DNA of 64,000 nt from Piscicola geometra. Taxonomy: Eukaryota; Annelida; Clitellata; Hirudinida; Piscicolidae. A program made the translations under genes and the position numbers. Shown in pieces: positions 13,690 to 24,208 of this stretch (position 1 is its first letter; every line of letters begins with the position of its first letter). The stretch spans positions 11,808,362 through 11,872,361 of the forward strand of contig OX030958.1 of the NCBI GenBank assembly GCA_943735955.1, in the 5' to 3' direction. The notes under the pieces were generated by a model. That model had not been told where the DNA came from. It made no database searches and saw only the letters and a list, made by a program, of their open reading frames with translations.

Positions 13690-14127
13690 AGAGATGCATG
13701 AGCAGGAGTGTTTATGATGGGCGTCCCAGAATAAGAGGTCGGAGGGATGAGGGAAAGGGAGCTGGTGAAGAGGATTCAACAAGAGGGAAGGGAGGAATAG
13801 GGGAATAAGATACAGGAAAATGAAAGACTGAAAGGGTAGCGTGAGGAGAAGTCAGAAAGCAAGAAGTTGCAAAAATATGTAGATGGTTCAGATGGAGCGA
13901 AAGTTAGGATGATGTGTAGGGGGGATAGTTTGACGGTAAGGAATAATAAAATTGTGCGCTGGAAGTATGAGAAGGAGGATAGGAAGTGTGTTTGTGGGGA
14001 GGAAGAGAATGAGAGGCACGTTTTGCTTGAGTGTGGGTTGTATGAAGAGTGGAGAGAAGAATGGCTGACGGCTTGGAGAAGGGAGCGTGGAAAACAGGAC
14101 CCGATGGAAGGGGTCCTTGGTTACCAG
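13690..14127 (+). mobile_element. Degenerate LINE 3' end with C-terminal zinc-knuckle-like motif, interrupted by hAT
   Basis: Purine-rich sequence with an open frame (13867-14127) that includes CVCGEEENERHVLLECGLY. This is the C-x-C...H-x4-C arrangement found after the reverse transcriptase in several non-LTR retrotransposons. The frame runs to the 8-bp target site of the hAT insertion and continues past its right end (21325 onward) for about 17 more codons, so the hAT split this older element. Confidence 0.65.
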
Positions 14128-14663
14128 CATGGGCGGCGATCCTGGGGGGGTCCTGACCCCAGGACCCCCCCACTTTTTTAAACAATTTTTTTCTATATCA
14201 ATTTTATATGAGCATAATCGTCAACCATGGAATAAAATTGTTTCATGCAGTAATAAATTTTGAGTATGTATGGGCAGCGATGCTATTGGGGTCCTGGGGT
14301 CCACCTTAACTCTCAATTTTTCAAATGAAATAATTTCTCAACTCATATTTTAATACAAGCATGATCGTCAACCATAGCATAAAACAGAATTTTCTTCAGT
14401 AATATATTTTGTGTAGGCGTAGTTATGATAGCTGCCTGAAGCTAAATTATGATTTGCTTACTCAAATACTCTTTTACCTATTTTTTTTGTATTTATGGAT
14501 ATAAATTAAGATATTATATTTTATAGAAATAATTTTCTGATTTTTCAATTTTCGCAAGCAGACATTCAACGACGCTTTTCAGAAAATATCGGTTCACTTT
14601 TTGCAAGCAGACGGATTCAAATTGTTTTTAAAATTTCGTTTATACTGTTTTATCTGTTTTATC

Positions 14664-17070
14664 ATGGATAAATATCTTACTAAAACTAAAAAAAGGTGTT
14701 TATGCACTGATTCCTTTGAACTCGAACACGAGGTTACACTTTCAGTTCATCAGTTTTCAAGCTTTGTAAGTAAGAAATAACTATAAAAAACTTTTTTTAA
14801 TTTTTTTAATATTTACTAATGTTTGAATACAAGGTAAATCAACAGAAAAATCTAATTATCAAAGTAGCAGAAGTACTTCAGAAAAAGTTGAATGTCCAAC
14901 TACAGCCGGCAACACACAGTCATCTACAAGTATTCAAGAAAATACTGTCTTTGATGCTCCTAATCAGCCATTATCTGTAATGCATCTTTTAAAACAGGAA
15001 ATACTTGTTGGAAAAAGAAAGAAAATTCTCACATTCCAATCGGCATGGTTTAAGCGCTTTCATTGGCTCCATGTAACCGAGATAAACAAAGTTTTATGCT
15101 TCCATTGTTCAAAAGCTAAAAGCCTGTCTTTATTATCATTAACCACACAAAATGAAGACGCCTTCATAGACAATGGTTTTGTTAACTGGAAAAAAGCAAT
15201 TGAAAAATTTGAAAAGCATGAAAAATCAGCATGCCACTCTTACGCTGTATTCCAACTTCAACAATTAAAGAAACCTTCTATTTGTGCACAGCTTTCCAAG
15301 CAAAAGCTCACTGAGCAAGCAGGTAATCGTAGTTGTCTTTTGCAGCTTTTTTCCGTTATACGCTTTCTTGCACGCCAGGCTTTACCATTTCGAGGGCATA
15401 TTGAAAAGAATGGCAACTATAATCAATTACTGGCTTTGCTAGCTGAAAGACATAATAAACTAAAGTTGTGGTTAAATCAAACTACAAGTTTCATATCGCA
15501 TGACTGTCAAAATGAAATGCTGATGCTTTTAGCTCATTCTATCGTTAAAAACATAGTGTGCACTGTTAATGCCGAATCATGCCAGTTTGGTGTTGTGGTT
15601 GACGGCACACAAGACTGCAATGGGTTAGAGCAGGAATCGATACGCATTCGTTTTGTTGATGAAGCTCTCAATGTTAATGAACAGTTTATTGGTTTATTCA
15701 GCCCACCAGACACGACCGGAAAAACATTATCTGTTATAGTAAAAGATGTTCTGATCAGAATTATGCTACCTATAGAAAACCTCAGAGCACAGACTTATGA
15801 CGGCGCTGCTAACATGAGCGGCCGATATAAAGGTTGTCAGGCTTTTATCAGCAGTGAGCATCCGCGTGTATTGTTTTTCCACTGTTCTGCACACTGTGCA
15901 AATCTTGTTGCCCAGCATACAGCTGCCGCAAATCCCTTTGTGAGCAATTCACTTCAGTTTGTCCAAGAGTTAGGTGCCTTGTACAATCGTTCAGGGAAGT
16001 TCAAGAAGCAATTTAGTGATGCTTTAGTGTCTCTTATAATTGACTTGCCTGATGAGCCACTGAATAAGAAGTATAGTATACAACCTCTTTGTCCTACAAG
16101 ATGGCTGACCAGAGTTTCTACAGTGTCTTCTGTGCTTGAACATTATGAAATAATACTTGTTAGCTTGGAATCATTGGCTTCTAATGGTACTGCTGATGAA
16201 ACAGCTGTAAAGGCTCGAGGTCTTTTTTATCACCTTCAACAGGGCACTACTGCACTGGCCCTCAAGGTAGTTGTTTTAGTGTTTTCACTTCTGGAACAGT
16301 TAAACAAGTCGTTGCAGTCAGCAAGTGCCACGGTCAGTGGAATGGTTGCAGCGACTGATTCAGTTGTGCAAGAACTGCGTCGCATACGAGCAGATGAACA
16401 GTTTAACGCCATTTTCAGAGATGTCAACAGAATGGTCTTGGCATATGATCTCGAGCCGATTGCTGTACCTCGGGTGCGAAAGCCGCCCCAAAAGTATTGT
16501 GGGGTTAGCCCAGCTTATGTAGCAACAACACCAGAGGAGCATTATCGAGCAGCTTATTACGCTGTTATAGACATTGCAATCATGCAACTCACAGAAAGGT
16601 TCAATCGAGATTCTCCTGGTTTGCGTTCATACTTGCAGCTGGAGAAAATGTTGCTAACTGGTGAAGTGAACCATGATATTTGCAAGCAGTATCGTGAGTT
16701 AAATGAAAATAGTCTTTGTTCACAGTTAGCTATGTTTAAAGACCAGAATGAATACAGAACTTTATCACAAGTGCAACAAATAATGCAAGCTATGATCCCG
16801 GAAGTCAGACATCTCTTTCCTCAGGTTGAAAGATTGATCAGGTTGATGCTTGTTTGTCCAACAACGCCCTGTACTGCAGAAAGATCTTTTAGTGCTTTGC
16901 GGCGTCTTAAGACTTGGTTGCGTGCAACTATGACACAGCCTCGCTTGAATTCACTGGCCGTTTGTCATGCACATCAGGATATACTTGACAGTATAGATTT
17001 AAAAAAGCTAGCAGAAGAATTTGCTAGTCGGTCAGACATTCGAAGGGGTCTTTTTGGAAATTGGAGTTAG
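14664..17070 (+). CDS. hAT-family transposase (TTF-type zinc finger, DUF4371, hAT dimerisation)
   Basis: Exon 1 (14664-14769, donor GTAAGA) joins exon 2 (14834-17070) in phase to about 780 residues without stops. The N-terminal part has a TTF-type zinc finger context: FQSAWFKRFHWLHV, LCFHC and a later KFEKHEKSACH. The middle matches the RNase H-like fold of ZMYM1/DUF4371-type hAT transposases, with FGVVVDGTQD, AQTYDGAANMSGRYKGCQA and FFHCSAHCANL. The C-terminus has the hAT dimerisation block CTAERSFSALRRLKTWLRAT. Such enzymes cut and paste their own element. The uninterrupted frame, TIRs and TSDs suggest recent activity. If the intron is not used, translation could start at the internal Met at 14980 (696 residues). 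Confidence 0.9.
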
Positions 17071-17129
17071 CGAGCTGTGGGGAGAAGATAGGAGAACAGA
17101 CAGAGAAGGTATTCTATGTTATCTGAATA

Positions 17130-17541
17130 TACCCAGTGGGCCAAAAAAATTTCTCAATGTATATTTGTTTATAAATTTGGCAAATTTAAATCTATTTGAA
17201 ATTTTTTTAAACTATTTGACTCAGAAATGAATGAAAAACAAGATGTTATAAAATGTATTTAGATTCTTTTAATGTGCATTCTTTTCACCTAGTGAAACTA
17301 AAACAAGTTTGAAAACAGCGAAAACTGTATTATAAAACACAAACATATTTCGATATTTTCAAATTTGTTTCAACTTCACAAGGTGAATGTATTACAGATT
17401 AAAAGGGTCAAAATAAATTTTTCTTAAATCTTGTTCCTTATTCATTTCTGAGTCAAACTGTGAAAAAATTGAAAATCGCTTTACATTTGCCAAAGTTATA
17501 TACAAATATATAGCGGTATGTTTTTTTTGACCCAGCGTGTA
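17130..17541. mobile_element. Tc1/mariner-like palindromic MITE nested in the hAT
   Basis: Ends TACCCAGTGGGCCAAAAAAA and (reverse complement) TACACGCTGGGTCAAAAAAA match at 16 of 20 positions and are flanked by TA on both sides. The arms pair through the interior: the block at 17215-17244 beginning TTTGACTCAGAAATGAAT is reverse-complementary to 17428-17457. It has no coding capacity. It lies about 60 bp after the transposase stop. Confidence 0.8.
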
Positions 17542-17764
17542 TATTTATCTGTCTGTTTGACTGGCTAACCCAATAAAGTGTTTATTTGGGATGCAGTCGA
17601 TTCACCCCTTAACCGATTCACCCCATAACCGATTCACCCCATAACCGATTCACCCCTTAACCGATTCACCCCATAACCGATTCACCCCATAACCGATTCA
17701 CCCCTCAACCGATTCACCTCTTAAAATAGTTAAAAACGGACTTTATTTTTTATAGGTATTTTGC

Positions 17765-18350
17765 TCAAATAAAATAATAAATTAAAAAATATATTTAAAA
17801 TTAGAAAATATCAAAAAAATAGATTAAAAATTATAAAATATAAAAAAAATATATTAAAAATTATAAAATATTAAAAAAATATATTAAAAATTATAAAATA
17901 TTAAAAAAATATATTAAAAATTATAAAATATATAAAAAATATAATAAAAATGATAAAATATTAAAAAAATATATTTAAAATGATAAAATATTATGAAAAT
18001 ATATTAAAAATTATAAAATATTTAAAAAATATATAAAAAATTATAAAATATTAAAATTATATATATAAAATTATAAAATGTTAAAAAATATATTAAAAAT
18101 TATAAAATATTAAAAAAATATATTAAAAAGTATAAAATATTAAAAAAATATATTAAAAATTATAAAATATTAAAAAAATATATTAAAAATTATAAAATTA
18201 AAAAAAAATATATTAAAAATTATAAAATAATAAAATATATATTAAAAATTATAAAATAAATAAAAAATATGTTAAAAATTATAAAATATCAAAAAAAGAA
18301 ATTAAAAATTATAAAAAATTGAAAAAATAAATTAAAAAATATATAAAATA
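17765..18350. repeat. AT minisatellite arm 1 (~29-bp unit)
   Basis: About 20 copies of AATATTAAAAAAATATATT plus AAAAATTATA. It is the inverted counterpart of 19500-20290, so the two arrays can pair over several hundred bases. Confidence 0.85.
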
Positions 18351-18369
18351 TTTTTAAAAAATTTACAAA

Positions 18370-18720
18370 ATTGTAAAATGTTTGAAAAATATAAAATAAA
18401 AGTTTAAATATAAAATGACATTTTAAATATAAAATAAAATTTTAGATATAAAAGAAAATTTTATTTATAAAATAAAAGTTTAAATATAAAATAAAAGTTT
18501 AAATATAAAATAAAATTTTAAATATAAAATAAAATTTTAAATATAAAATAAAATTTTAAATATAAAATAAAATTTTTAATATAAAATAAAATTTTAAGTA
18601 TAAAATAAAATTTTAAATATAAAGTAAAACTTTGAGTTTAAAATAAAATTTTAAATATAAAATAATTTATTAAATTCAAAATACTTTATTAAAACAAAAT
18701 ATTAAATAAAAAATAAATTA
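18370..18720. repeat. AT minisatellite, ~18-bp unit
   Basis: Tandem copies of ATAAAATAAAATTTTAAAT inside the foldback element. No inverted partner was seen. Confidence 0.8.
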
Positions 18721-19319
18721 TTTAACACAAAATAATTACTAAATACAAGGCACTCTTTTCAACCAATTCATTTTAGGGTTATATTTTATGACAGCCTTTG
18801 GACAAATTGAACCTTATGGAATGATTCTTTTTAGAGTTAATTGAACTTTTTAGCAAGTAAAAGCAAAGCATACATTAGTAATTTTTAACATGGGACAGAT
18901 CATGCAGTTGATTAGGAATTGATTAGGAAGTGAAGAATAAACAGACTATTTTTAAAGGACATATAAAAACGGTGCTTTTTTCTCTTTCCTATCTCTTTTC
19001 TTTGCAATCAGCTGACTTGAATTGTCCATCCTGCACATATCTCACTTCTACTGAATTCATACATTTTTGCACATTTCCCCGTTTTTAGGCAATTCTTACC
19101 CGTATCTGACATCTCATGATAATTGTGAGAGAAGTTAATCTGAACTATGTATTAGTTTGGTTCCAACCTTGTCGAAAACCTTGTTTATTTTGTCGAAAAA
19201 ATAAAATTTCGGTTAAAAGTACACTAGCATTCTGAAACTAAACAACGAATATATACATCTGCCATTTATGGAGATTTCGTTAATAGGTTAACCTGGCTTC
19301 TATTCTTTCCTTGAATCAT

Positions 19320-20290
19320 AAATTGAATTATCTATTTCTTTTATAATTATCTATTTCTTTTATAATTATCTATTTATTTTATAATTATCTATTTATTTTA
19401 TAATTATCTATTTATTTTATAATTATCTATTTATTTTATAATTATCTATTTATTTTATAATTATCTATTTATTTTATAATTATCTATTTATTATATAATT
19501 ATCTATTTATTTTATAATTTTTTAAATATTTTATAATTTTTTAAATACTTTATAATTTTTTCAATATTTTATAGTTTTTAATATATTTTTTTAATATTTT
19601 ATAATTTTTAATATATTTTTTAACATTTTATACTTTTTTATATATAATTTTAATATTTTATAATTTTAAATATATTTTTTAAATATTTTATAATTTTTAA
19701 TATATTTTCATAATATTTTATCATTTTAAATATATTTTTTTAATATTTTATCATTTTTAATATATTTTTTAACATTTTATACTTTTTTATATATAATTTT
19801 AATATTTTATAATTTTTAATATATTTTTCAAATATTTTATAATTTTTAATATATTTTTTTAATATTTTATAATTTTTAATATATTTTTTTAATATTTTAT
19901 AATTTTTAATAAATATTTTCAGTATTTTATAATTTTTAATATATTTTTTCAATATTTTATCATTTTAAATATATTTTTTTTATATTTTATCATTTTTATT
20001 ATATTTTTTTATTATTTTATAATTTTTAATATATTTTTTTAATATTTTATAATTTTTAATATATATTTTTAATATTTTATAAGTTTTAATATGTTTTTTT
20101 AATATTTTATAATTTTTAATATATTTTTTTTAATGTTTTATAATTTTTAATATATTTTTTTAATATTTTATAATTTTTAATATATTTTTTTTAATATTTT
20201 ACAATTTTAAATATATTTTTTTAATATTTTATAATTTTTAATATATTTTTTTGATATTTTATAATTTTAAATATATTTTTTAATTTATTA
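19320..20290. repeat. AT minisatellites: 20-bp array then arm 2 of the inverted repeat
   Basis: About ten copies of TAATTATCTATTTATTTTA (19330-19515) are followed by about 25 copies of TATTTTATAATTTTTAATAT-type units, the inverted partner of 17765-18350. Confidence 0.85.
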
Positions 20291-21324
20291 TTTTATTTTA
20301 GCAAAATACCTATAAAAAATAAAGTCCGTTTTTAACTATTTTAAGGGGTGAATCGGTTGAGGGGTGAATCGGTTATGGGGTGAATCGGTTAAGGGGTGAA
20401 TCGGTTATGGGGTGAATCGGTTATGGGGTGAATCGGTTAAGGGGTGAATCGACTGCAATTCGTTTATTTATCGTTAGAGTTTCATTAACAAAAGGAATAC
20501 AGATTTATGCCTGGTCTACCTAGTTAGTTATGCTATATATTTATGTTATATTGATATTCTAATTTTTAGTGACTTGACATTTATATATACTTCTGTAATA
20601 TGATGACTGTAAAAACAGATTGTCCGGACATATAATTATTATTCATTTATTGTTACATTTGACACTATTGAAAGGAATTTTACTATTTTATTGTAACATA
20701 GGCATATGGATACAAATCTGCGCACATTTTTTAAATAGTTATTTTAATGTTATGCAAATTTATTTTTTTAGAAAAAGAACTGATAAATAGATTTTTCAAA
20801 ATAATAAAAGGATTTGTGGAAACTTTTTTCAGTCGTTCATAAAATCATTGAGAAAAAAAAGTAAATGAATGAAAAAACATAATAATAACATTAATTGAAT
20901 CTATAGCACGCAGTGCAAAACTTTTTTTTTTCTCAAATCGCTAAAAACTTTAAAAGAAAGTTAAATTTTTCTTCAAACTCGTGGACCGTGGTTATATTTT
21001 TAGAGTGGTGGTTTGGATATTAGTAGGGTTGATGGCTAGTTGTAATTGAAATTATATAGATGACCAATAATAAAAGCTATTAAAATCGTTTTTTTCTTCA
21101 AATCGCTTAAAATGGCAATAGAAAAATATTTTTTATTAAGTATCGAATATTTTTTAATGGTTGGCCATACAAATATTAGTATTTGATACAAAAATAATTC
21201 GCAACACAGCAACCAATACTAAATAGTATCGCTGTCACTGAATTGGTCGATACCAGTTCTTTGATTCTAACCCTGGGGTGGACCCCCCCAAGATTTTCTA
21301 CAGATCGCTGCCCCTGGTTACCAG

Positions 21325-21445
21325 GAAGAGGATCGGAGGATGGAAGAAGTGGTGCTGGGAAGTGTGGGAGCTATCTGAAGACAGAGAGAGAAGAGAGAAA
21401 GGGGGAGATGAAGATAATTGTATAGAGTGTCAAGACAAAAGAACT
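21325..21445 (+). mobile_element. Right remainder of the LINE split by the hAT
   Basis: Purine-rich sequence after the right TSD continues the reading frame that was open at 14127 (GYQ followed by EEDRRMEEVVLGSVGAI and a stop). This supports a single ancestral element. Confidence 0.6.
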
Positions 21446-21457
21446 TTAAAGACTAAT

Positions 21458-21525
21458 ACTAATCAATCAATCACAGGCATTTATATAGCGCTTTTTTCTA
21501 ATTCAAAAGCACTTTTCAAATAAAT
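21458..21525 (-). mobile_element. LINE/SINE 3' tail fragment
   Basis: AATCAATCAATCA followed by ATTTATATAGCGCTTTTTT and AAAGCACTTTTCAAA is, on the minus strand, the usual L2/CR1 tail with AAGCGCTATATAAAT and a (TGATT)n end. The same tail type ends the SINE at 28541-28704. Confidence 0.65.
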
Positions 21526-21779
21526 TAGTTAAATAAAACGGTTTTCAGACCACTACCAATATATGTATATATATCAATTTAAATATAAAAAACAAACAAT
21601 CAACCTCAATAATCCAACCTCGCCCACACCACCATGACAATTACCGCCAAAAAAGCACTATCACTACCAATACAAAATTCAATCATCACCACAGTACCAA
21701 CACACATTCCACAGCACAACCATAACCACATCATCCTCAAAACCACAAAACACAATCATCATTCTTCTCAATTTTCTGT

Positions 21780-22200
21780 CTTGCCACTGGTGCCGAGGCT
21801 GCGATAGAGGGTGAAGGAGAAGTCCCTGCCAACGCTGGTACTGCTGCTGCTATGGAAAGATTTCTCCTTTATGTCGCAGCTCACTTGATTCGCTGCGGCC
21901 CTATTAATAATATTAATAAAAAAATTATAAATTAAGTAAAACCTCCATTGAATTTTATTGTATAATAAATTAGTTTAAACAAATTTTTAAGAACACTATT
22001 TCGTTGGGTGGAGATTAAAGAAGACGCAGAAATCATCAGCCCTTCAGTTCTGTTGTTAGCAGCGTTGAGAAGACTGCTCAAGGGAAGAGACGTCCACTCT
22101 TTCACGTTGTCCATTCAACACTTTTCTGACAGACTCAAACACGACTTCCTTATAGCGAGCCCTGTAGCACCGTATTGGACCGTGAATCGTGCCTGACGAC
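21780..22200. other. Possible exons of an unrecognised gene
   Basis: Less AT-rich than its surroundings. On the minus strand 21904-21777 reads as a terminal exon after a TTAATAG acceptor (KEKSFHSSSSTSVGRDFSF, then a stop), and 22195-22065 reads as TIHGPIRCYRARYKEVVFES. On the plus strand 22008-22196 is also open (EIISPSVLLLAALRRLL). I recognise neither product and cannot decide the strand. Confidence 0.25.
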
Positions 22201-22600
22201 GTGGCCAAACCGAGTAAACATTCTACGCTTGACAGTTGCTAAGAGATTTTCTTGCTTTTCGACTAATTCTGAGAAATCTTTTGGATTTTTCTATGTGATT
22301 TCAAATATAAACTCAGCAAAAATTAGGAACACCTTCAGATAATTATGAAAAATCTTTATCCGACTGCGATAACCGCAAAAGCAACGCAGGCATCCTCAAC
22401 ACAGAGCGCGTTGTGGAAGGAGTAAAAAATGTGTGAGGCATAAGAGGCGAGGCGCCAGTGACAGCTGCAAAAGGACAAATACCATGTTCATTTGGCAAAC
22501 AACGAAGTTTGATTGAGGGTGATAAGCTGTTGTTCGTAAACCATGGAAACCCCATTCAGCGAGGAAAATAATTCATGAGCTCTAACTCAAATTTGCGTCC
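22201..22600. other. Upstream region of dispanin gene A
   Basis: Contains AAACTCAGCAAAAATTAGGA at about 22310, which looks like a Tc1-type element end, but no matching second end was found. The remainder is unassigned. Confidence 0.3.
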
Positions 22601-22601
22601 C

Positions 22602-22610
22602 TATATAAAG
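22602..22610 (+). promoter_or_regulatory. TATA box of dispanin gene A
   Basis: TATATAAAG about 100 bp upstream of the start ATG at 22705, at the distance expected for a short 5' UTR. Confidence 0.6.
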
Positions 22611-22704
22611 CTGCTGCTCCATCTCTAGCTAAAGCTTAAGAAGGTTTGTATGAATATAAAATATGTTCAATTAATTGAATTCTGATTCATAACAGTGGAA
22701 AAAG

Positions 22705-23510
22705 ATGCAGAACCAAAATGGAAAAAAACCTTCCGCCCCTGTTTTCGAACACTCTCCCTCCTACCCGGTTCAACAACAACCCTATCCCGGTGAACAACAA
22801 CCCTATCCCGGTGAACAACAACCAATGTATTCATCTCAACCAATAAATGAGGTGATGGCTCCCCCAGTTAGGGGGGATTTTACAGCCGCTATTTTGCTTT
22901 CCTGTTTCGTGTACTGGTGCTGTGGTTGGATATTTGGAACCATCGCCTTTATCTTAGCACGTGAGTAAACGTTCTAAATAAATTTGAATATTTAATAAGC
23001 GAATTTTTAAACAAATATAATAAAAGTTTCGTTTTTTTGTCAAATTAATTAAGAGTATTGATTGTGCCATTGTGTTGGTTTCCGTAGGTATGGCAACCTT
23101 GCAACTACGTCTATCCTGGAGCTAAATATATTTTTATAAATGTTTTTATTTTGTTTTTAAATAGAGCTTAAACTTTAAGCCTTAAAGTTATCATTTTTTA
23201 TAAAGTTTTTGAAAGAATAACAGGAATTGTTTTTCCACACACGTCACTTAAACACATTACCAAAACGAATACATCACTAAGAATACATCACACACACACA
23301 CACACAGTGTCAGGCCAGTCTTCGGCAAGCAGTGGGGACGCCTCAGGAGCGAAAAATCTCCGCAAGGCTTCGTACATCGTCTCGGGTGTGGGCATTGTGG
23401 TCGGTGTGATAATTATCATCATCATCGGCATATACGTTGGAGTCACAGTTAACCAAAGCATCAAAACGCTCAATGACAACCCTGGTTCTAACTGGAATCG
23501 ATTCAATTGA
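22705..23510 (+). CDS. Dispanin (CD225/IFITM-like) gene A
   Basis: Two exons (22705-22960, GTGAGT donor; 23308-23510) give about 152 residues. The N-terminus is Pro/Gln-rich with a duplicated YPGEQQP motif. The first membrane segment lies across the end of exon 1 (AAILLSCFVYWCCGWIFGTI). Exon 2 begins with the CD225 loop SASSGDASGAKNLRKAS and then the second membrane helix, rich in Val, Ile and Gly. This double-helix plus short-loop arrangement is the CD225/dispanin fold, as in IFITM, PRRT and SynDIG proteins. Members sit in endosomal or plasma membranes and influence trafficking and fusion; the role of this one is unknown. It is paralogous to gene B at 35.4 kb and to the orphan exons at 26.0 and 31.2 kb. 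The acceptor ends a (CA)n tract. Confidence 0.85.
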
Positions 23511-24208
23511 TTTTATTAGCTTTTTTTGAAACTCATAACCGGAAAAACAACTTTTAGTGCTAGTTTCTGAATCCTCATAGAACTCTTCTTCGTCGGCATT
23601 GTTGTTGGGGTGGCTGCAATGCAAACTGTCTATTATACATACCCATACGGATATTATCCTCCTCGGAGTCATTACTAATCGAGTCGTTGACAGTGTTAAC
23701 AAGTTTAATTATAAATTCAATGATTGAAATTATGGTTATTTGTATTTACTTCCATATATTTTGTTACTATACTTTTTGGAACTTGAAATCAGACAACTGC
23801 CTTTTTATATCTATTCTATTCATCATGAAAAATCATTCAGAAAACTAAGATTTTTCCTACGATTTGCACTTGATATTTCATTCTAAGCACAAAAAATGCA
23901 TTTATAAACTTTGAGATTGAACTATTTGAATAAAAATTTTATTAAAAAATAATATTGAAAGTATTTAATGAGAAAAAATGGAATATCGAATCCACCTAAT
24001 ATCTTCTAGTGTCAAAAAGTATGTTTTCTAGTTTATTATATCTCAAAAATTTCACTTTGTTTAATGATTAACACTCTTAAAATGAATAAATAATTCTTTT
24101 TTCATTTTATAATTAATAAAACCAGCAACCTATCGCGTAATAATTAACTTTTATTGCAGCGATGTATAATGTAGATGAAGATAACAAGACGCTCTCTGGA
24201 ACGGGCAG
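23511..24208. other. Dispanin A 3' flank
   Basis: AT-rich 3' UTR and spacer up to the first segmental-duplication unit. No coding signal. Confidence 0.5.

Larger units (their letters stand above)
17592..20457. mobile_element. Foldback-type element with 16-bp iteron arms, nested in the hAT
   Basis: Both ends read TGCAGTCGATTCACCCC inward. The left end has eight copies of a 16-bp unit GATTCACCCCWTAACC (17597-17720); the right end has seven in inverted orientation (20343-20451). After the iterons both arms share AATAGTTAAAAACGGAC then CCTATAAAAAATAAAGTCC-type sequence in inverted orientation, and then long AT minisatellites. No open reading frame of note. The 4-bp TGCA is palindromic, so whether it is the target duplication or part of the terminus cannot be decided. 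Confidence 0.85.
14128..21316 (+). mobile_element. hAT DNA transposon, ~7.2 kb, with TIRs and 8-bp TSD
   Basis: The left end CATGGGCGGCGATC and the reverse complement of the right end, CAGGGGCAGCGATC, match at 12 of 14 positions. The element is flanked by identical 8-bp duplications GTTACCAG (14120-14127 and 21317-21324), the hAT target-site length. It encodes one long transposase and carries two nested insertions (17130-17541 and 17592-20457), which account for nearly half its length. The left subterminal region is internally duplicated: GCATAATCGTCAACCAT near 14212 and GCATGATCGTCAACCAT near 14356, and a second TIR-like GGGCAGCGAT near 14272. Confidence 0.92.

Noticed and set aside
17597..17720. 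Regularly spaced 16-bp repeats that look CRISPR-like
   Set aside because: There are no unique spacers, the array is mirrored at 20343-20451, and the host is a eukaryote. It is the end of a foldback element.
22343..22555. Minus-strand 70-codon frame (MGFPWFTNN)
   Set aside because: Resembled a transposon remnant, but no transposase motif or paired terminal repeat could be found.
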